Assembly: GCA_016176415.1 (NCBI GenBank)
Contig: JACOXH010000004.1
Location: 1 to 50,403, forward strand
Direction of reading: 5' to 3'
DNA from: Candidatus Daviesbacteria bacterium
GTDB lineage: Bacteria; Patescibacteriota; Microgenomatia; Daviesbacterales; UBA10151
DNA length: 50,403 nucleotides
Shown here: one piece after another, positions 48,101 through 50,403 of the stretch
How the letters are laid out: each line of letters starts with the position of its first letter
Numbering within the stretch: position 1 is the stretch's first letter
The notes under the pieces: model-generated
Told to the model about the DNA's origin: nothing
What the model saw: only the letters and a program-made list of their open reading frames with translations
The model's database searches: none
Position numbers and translations under genes: made by a program

Positions 48101-48828
48101 GAGGTATTGTGGGGCTTGATATTACTCAGGGTTTGCCGAGAGTGGAGGAGTTGTTTGAGGCCAGAATTCCCAAAGTGGTAGCTCCTATTTCTGAAATTGC
48201 CGGTAAAGTTTCTATTTTGGAAACGGAATTAGGTACCAGAGTCAGAGTCAGAACTACCTCAAAACCACACGAAGAAAGAGAATATATTATTCCTGCAACC
48301 TCGACTTTATTAGTAGAAGAAGGACAGTTGATTGATGCAGGTACAATTTTGGCATCAGGGCATGTTGACGTCAAAGAGACTTTAAGAATCCAGGGCTTGA
48401 GGGCTGCACAGCGCTATATTGTTGATGAGGTAAGAAGCGTTTACGAATCTCAGGGAGTGCCTATTAACGAAAAGCACTTTGAAGTGATTGTGAGGAAGAT
48501 GTCTGACAAGGTCAGGATTGAGTCTCAGGGAGATACCAATCTCTTGCCCGGGGAAATTGTGGATAAATTAAGATTTGAAGAAGAAAATAAAAGAGTGCTG
48601 GCAGGCGGCGGAGAACCGGCAACGGCAGAAGTTGTTATCCTCGGTATAACCAGAGCTTCGCTTCAGACTGAAAGCTTCCTGTCAGCAGCCTCATTCCAGG
48701 AGACCACTTCAATATTGTCTGATGCTGCAATCTCGGGTAAGGAAGATAAGCTGATAGGTTTGAAGGAAAATGTTATAATTGGCCGGCTCATCCCCACCAG
48801 CATGGAGAGAGCGAAAATTGAAGGTTAA
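45136..48828 (+). CDS. rpoC: RNA polymerase beta' subunit
   Basis: 1230 aa. The N-terminal zinc site [23 protein letters not shown] (about residues 55-78), clamp [16 protein letters not shown], catalytic [16 protein letters not shown], bridge and trigger helix region ([32 protein letters not shown]), second zinc site [16 protein letters not shown]. About 85 residues (roughly 140-225) form a charged coiled-coil insertion in the clamp region after [11 protein letters not shown], beyond the usual length there. The end [12 protein letters not shown] is typical. rpsL starts 2 nt after the stop. Confidence 0.98.
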   Translation: MNDLLDFESLRLTVASAEQIRSWSFGEVTKPETINYRTLKAEKDGLFSENIFGPTKDYECYCGKYKRIRFRGVICDKCGVEVTQSKVRRERMGHINLASPVAHSWFVKGAPSKLSLILDISPKNMEAVIYFASYLAINIDPAGKTAALEKLEKDLQEKIAASKEASEKNIKGMEDMLKKDLGGLKKKMEKEKFELEVQEQELKARAEIQKLRDALVGEMTALEGIYKAVSDLVKSVTPLKLLSEEEYSKLAEYGVSDFVTVGMGAEAFLEVLEKLELDKLSANLRDEVRKSTGQKHIKATKRLRVIEGMRSSGISPAWLVLRVLPVLPPDLRPMVQLPGGRFATSDLNDLYRRVINRNNRLNRLINLGAPEIILRNEKRMLQEAVDSLIDATSRTSRRGGPVATHVLRSLSDMLRGKQGRFRQNLLGKRVDYSGRSVIVVGPKLKLDQVGLPKEMALEMFKPFVLREMIARGLASNVKGAKNVLELRPSEVWDILEEIITGHPILINRAPTLHRLGIQAFFPVLVDGNAIQIHPCICAGFNADFDGDQMAVHVPLSGKAQEEAKNLMRAKENIFGPANAQPITVPNREMALGCYYITYMEEPQEGEEPHLFVEPEDAIRAYNFRQISVQEPIRVKIKGEIIRTSVGRIIFNKVVPAQMGFLNTVIKGITIRDIILKAMETLGKDEAANLIDNIKGVGFWGATIAGISISIFDAKVVPDKQKYLDEAEKEIEKIEANTAKGLITPQEKSQLSQMVWIKTTEELANATWDYLGMRNPIRMMVEAGARGSRDQAKQLSAMRGLSTDPTGKIVELPTKSNYRQGLSVFEYFTSARGARKGVADKALKTADAGYLTRRLVDVAHDVIIRMEDCGTNESLEYDLSKNSFTTAREKLLGRVVAENVTEPKSRKLVVKKGTVLTEELISQILKAGVVEVSARSPLTCEARYGICSTCYGFDLTTRRLVAIGTPVGVVAAQAIGEPGTQLTMRTFHTGGIVGLDITQGLPRVEELFEARIPKVVAPISEIAGKVSILETELGTRVRVRTTSKPHEEREYIIPATSTLLVEEGQLIDAGTILASGHVDVKETLRIQGLRAAQRYIVDEVRSVYESQGVPINEKHFEVIVRKMSDKVRIESQGDTNLLPGEIVDKLRFEEENKRVLAGGGEPATAEVVILGITRASLQTESFLSAASFQETTSILSDAAISGKEDKLIGLKENVIIGRLIPTSMERAKIEG

Positions 48829-48830
48829 CC

Positions 48831-49295
48831 ATGCCAACTATAAATCAACTGGTTAGAAAAGGCAGAAAAAAAACCGCGGGCAAGATCAAGGCTACAGCCT
48901 TAAGGCGTGGTTTTAATGCCAAAGACAGAAGATACACACGGGATTTCAGCCCCCAAAAACGGGGAGTGGTTACTTTGGTCAAAACAATGACCCCTAAAAA
49001 ACCAAATTCAGCTTTAAGAAAAGTAGCAAGAGTAAGGCTTTCTAACAGAACTGAAGTCACAGCCTACATTCAGGGAGAAGGTCACTCTTTAGCAGAGCAC
49101 GGTATAGTTTTGGTAAGAGGCGGGAGAGTAAAGGATTTACCGGGAGTTAAATATCACCTTGTAAGGGGAAAATATGATTTGGCAGGAGTAGTAGGCAGAA
49201 AGCAAGGCAGATCAAGATATGGTGCCAAAAAAGGCGGGGGAGGTCCTGCTCCAAGGGCAGCAGCCGCGGCACCAGTAGCAGGAGGAGAAGCATGA
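48831..49295 (+). CDS. rpsL: 30S ribosomal protein S12 with Ala/Gly/Pro tail
   Basis: 154 aa against about 124-137 usual. S12 sits at the decoding centre. Clear motifs: [41 protein letters not shown] (with the streptomycin-site Lys), [31 protein letters not shown] and RSRYGAKK. The last 20 residues ([20 protein letters not shown]) are low-complexity and not part of the fold. Its stop overlaps the rpsG ATG (GCATGA). Confidence 0.97.
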   Translation: MPTINQLVRKGRKKTAGKIKATALRRGFNAKDRRYTRDFSPQKRGVVTLVKTMTPKKPNSALRKVARVRLSNRTEVTAYIQGEGHSLAEHGIVLVRGGRVKDLPGVKYHLVRGKYDLAGVVGRKQGRSRYGAKKGGGGPAPRAAAAAPVAGGEA

Positions 49296-49768
49296 GAAGT
49301 AAAAAAGCCCCAAAAAAGTTATTGGCTCCAGACCCTATTTATAACTCAAGACTGGTAACCAGATTTATCAATAAAGTTATGTTTGATGGTAAAAAGACAA
49401 CAGCTCAACAGCTGGTTTATCAGGCTTTGGAAGAAATCAGGGAGAAAACAAAAAAAGAACCTTTATCGGTTTTTGAAACAGCACTGCAGAATGTTTCCCC
49501 CAAAATGGAAGTCAGACCCAGAAGGGTAGGAGGAGCTTCATATCAGGTACCTGTGGAAGTAAGAGGAGACAGAAGAGAGGCTTTGGCTATCAGGTGGCTG
49601 ATTGCAGGAGCAAAGGCAAAAGGAAATAAAGAGTTTCATTCGTTTGCCAAAAAACTGGCAGCAGAACTGATGGATGCAGCCAATAACGCAGGTTCAGCTA
49701 TTAAGAAAAAAGAAGACATGCAAAAATCAGCAAATGCTAACCGCGCCTTCTCCCACTTCCGCTGGTAA
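49292..49768 (+). CDS. rpsG: 30S ribosomal protein S7
   Basis: 158 aa, normal length. Nucleates the 30S head by binding 16S r[73 protein letters not shown] and the end RAFSHFRW are typical. Start overlaps rpsL by 4 nt. fusA and tuf do not follow; the operon ends here at a palindromic repeat. Confidence 0.97.
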   Translation: MRSKKAPKKLLAPDPIYNSRLVTRFINKVMFDGKKTTAQQLVYQALEEIREKTKKEPLSVFETALQNVSPKMEVRPRRVGGASYQVPVEVRGDRREALAIRWLIAGAKAKGNKEFHSFAKKLAAELMDAANNAGSAIKKKEDMQKSANANRAFSHFRW

Positions 49769-49770
49769 AA

Positions 49771-49920
49771 CTACTTGTCATTCTGAACCCCGATGTAATC
49801 GGGGTGAAGAATCTCTTTACTTAAGAGCGAAGCTCGTAAGCTTTGCTTATTAAAGAATCTTTGAGGACTCATTAAGGAGATCCTTCGTCGCTTTACTCCT
49901 CAGGATGACAAAGGAAGTAG
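49771..49920. repeat. MITE-like palindromic element after rpsG
   Basis: TTGTCATTCTGA (49775-49786) and TCAGGATGACAA (49900-49911) are inverted ends with one mismatch; the flanks CTACTT (49771) and AAGTAG (49915) also pair. Inside are CCCCGAT-GTA-ATCGGGG (49788-49804), GAGC-GAA-GCTC and TAAGC-TTT-GCTTA (49825-49849), and repeated AAGAATCT segments. No open frame for a transposase is seen, so it would be a non-autonomous element. From memory, repeats of this general form (TCATTCTGA... with AAGAATCTC) are common in bacterial genomes. Confidence 0.65.
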
Positions 49921-49926
49921 TAAAAT
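49921..49926 (+). promoter_or_regulatory. -10 box of the histidine-phosphatase remnant
   Basis: TAAAAT exactly 6 nt before the ATG at 49933, overlapping the outer end of the repeat. Confidence 0.4.
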
Positions 49927-49932
49927 ATCTTC

Positions 49933-50052
49933 ATGATTACAATCATTTTTGAATCACATTCTACTACTTTTGATAATGAAGCTCATTTTTCTTCCGGACA
50001 TAATGATGTAGAGCTTTCCCCTTTAAGGATTAAACAGGTAATCTCCTTTTAA
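49933..50052 (+). pseudogene. Histidine-phosphatase (phosphoglycerate mutase family) remnant
   Basis: 39 aa, MITIIFESHSTTFDNEAHFS then SGHNDVELSPLRIKQVISF. This matches the N-terminus of CPR histidine-phosphatase proteins (the ESH or EAH box, DNE, SGxxDVELSPxGxxQA) but stops shortly after the LSPxGxxQA block. The usual catalytic core further on is missing and no continuation is seen in the other two frames up to 50140. So this is a truncated gene, possibly linked to the repeat beside it. Its own -10 box is intact. Confidence 0.55.
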
Positions 50053-50128
50053 ATGGCAGCCAGGATGGTTTTATCAATTTGACTTTTAGAAGGTAAAGTC
50101 TTAAGATCCTGTCCAACCATTGATGTGG

Positions 50129-50134
50129 TAATAT
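50129..50134 (+). promoter_or_regulatory. -10 box of the last gene, leaderless spacing
   Basis: TAATAT exactly 6 nt before the ATG at 50141. Confidence 0.45.
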
Positions 50135-50140
50135 AAAAAT

Positions 50141-50403
50141 ATGATTACACCAGAGATACCAGTGGAAGTTACAGAGAGGAATGATTCTGTAATTGCTCGT
50201 CTTAGGGGGTTAGTGGGAGGAAGTCTGACCGCAGGTGAAATTTATGTTGACCAAGTAAGCGATCCGGATGAAGATACTACAATAGGTCCGGAAAGAATCC
50301 CCGGACCAAAAGACAGGTTAGATGTATTAGGAAGATATTTAGATATGGATCCAACAATAGTAGGGCTTCTTACAGGACAATTGTTGCCGCAAGAGCTTCA
50401 TGA
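50141..50403 (+). CDS. Hypothetical protein, 3' end outside the window
   Basis: 87 codons read to the window edge: acidic, without membrane segments, starting MITPEIPVEVTERNDSVIAR. The part LTAGEIYVDQVSDPDEDTTI, then PKDRLDVLGRYLDMDPTIVGLLTGQLLPQELH resembles small proteins carrying a helix-turn-helix fragment (LDVLGRYLDMDPTIVGLLTG), but too little is seen to call it. Start chosen at the ATG 6 nt after a TAATAT box. Confidence 0.5.
   Translation, partial: MITPEIPVEVTERNDSVIARLRGLVGGSLTAGEIYVDQVSDPDEDTTIGPERIPGPKDRLDVLGRYLDMDPTIVGLLTGQLLPQELH

Noticed and set aside
48831-49768. A complete str operon
   Set aside because: rpsL and rpsG are present but no fusA or tuf follows; the downstream DNA is a repeat and a gene remnant.
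1-50403. UGA recoding to glycine (code 25)
   Set aside because: Long conserved genes contain no internal TGA, and TGA ends genes such as alaS and mltG at the expected place.
1-50403. CRISPR arrays or tRNA genes
   Set aside because: Tandem repeats found have units of 7-8 nt without spacers, and no cloverleaf-like segment with a T-loop was recognised in the gaps; a tRNA scan would settle the latter.

Overview
The window reads as a chromosome segment of a Candidate Phyla Radiation (Patescibacteria) bacterium, most likely Microgenomates-like. Genes are tightly packed and often overlap by 1-4 bases. Many core proteins are shortened: AlaRS without its C-terminal domain, IF-2 without its N-terminal domain, HrcA of about 242 aa, HolA of about 211 aa, triose-phosphate isomerase of about 225 aa. 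Cell-surface genes of the kind common in this group are present (FN3/dockerin, cohesin/discoidin/dockerin, sortase, PilN/PilO). TGA acts as a normal stop, so there is no sign of code-25 recoding. No rRNA, tRNA, CRISPR array, prophage or complete insertion sequence was found.

Layout. 1-1020: about 1 kb of visibly GC-richer DNA with three small genes that look archaeal (DPANN-like), so a chimeric junction or transfer is suspected near 1019-1060. 1021-5776: UvrD/PcrA helicase, thioredoxin, TpiA, LCP protein, HolA. 5762-8059 (minus): FN3-dockerin protein, a small membrane protein, PilO, PilN. 8123-14109: rpsT, murJ, lepA, hicBA, S66 peptidase, NAD kinase. 14216-18594: hrcA-grpE-dnaK-dnaJ under a CIRCE operator. 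18591-23863: DUF1189-like membrane protein, nusA, infB, a degenerate DHH protein, an ART-like protein. 23877-32288: rpsO, pnp, a protease-less Lon-like ATPase, RNase J, FtsK, TsaC. 32301-41600: RodZ-like protein, alaS, an actin-fold/baseplate-J-like chimera, sortase, ruvX, mltG, Nudix, riboflavin kinase, and a cohesin/discoidin/dockerin protein. 41624-49768: rpoB, rpoC, rpsL, rpsG. 49769-50403: a MITE-like palindromic repeat, a histidine-phosphatase remnant and a partial unknown gene. The only gene-poor stretch above 300 bases is 49769-50140, which holds that repeat and the remnant.

Three themes stand out. (1) At least eleven genes have a TATAAT-like hexamer exactly 6 nt before the start codon, which would place transcription initiation on the A of ATG (leaderless mRNAs). 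The highly expressed rpsO, pnp, nusA and rpoB genes instead have long leaders with hairpins. (2) Small palindromic elements and period-7 or period-8 tandem repeats are scattered between genes and, in frame, inside lepA, nadK, grpE, dnaK, mltG and the actin-fold chimera gene. (3) The surface and envelope genes include an unusual transmembrane fusion of an actin-like ATPase with a baseplate-J-like domain, overlapping a sortase gene.
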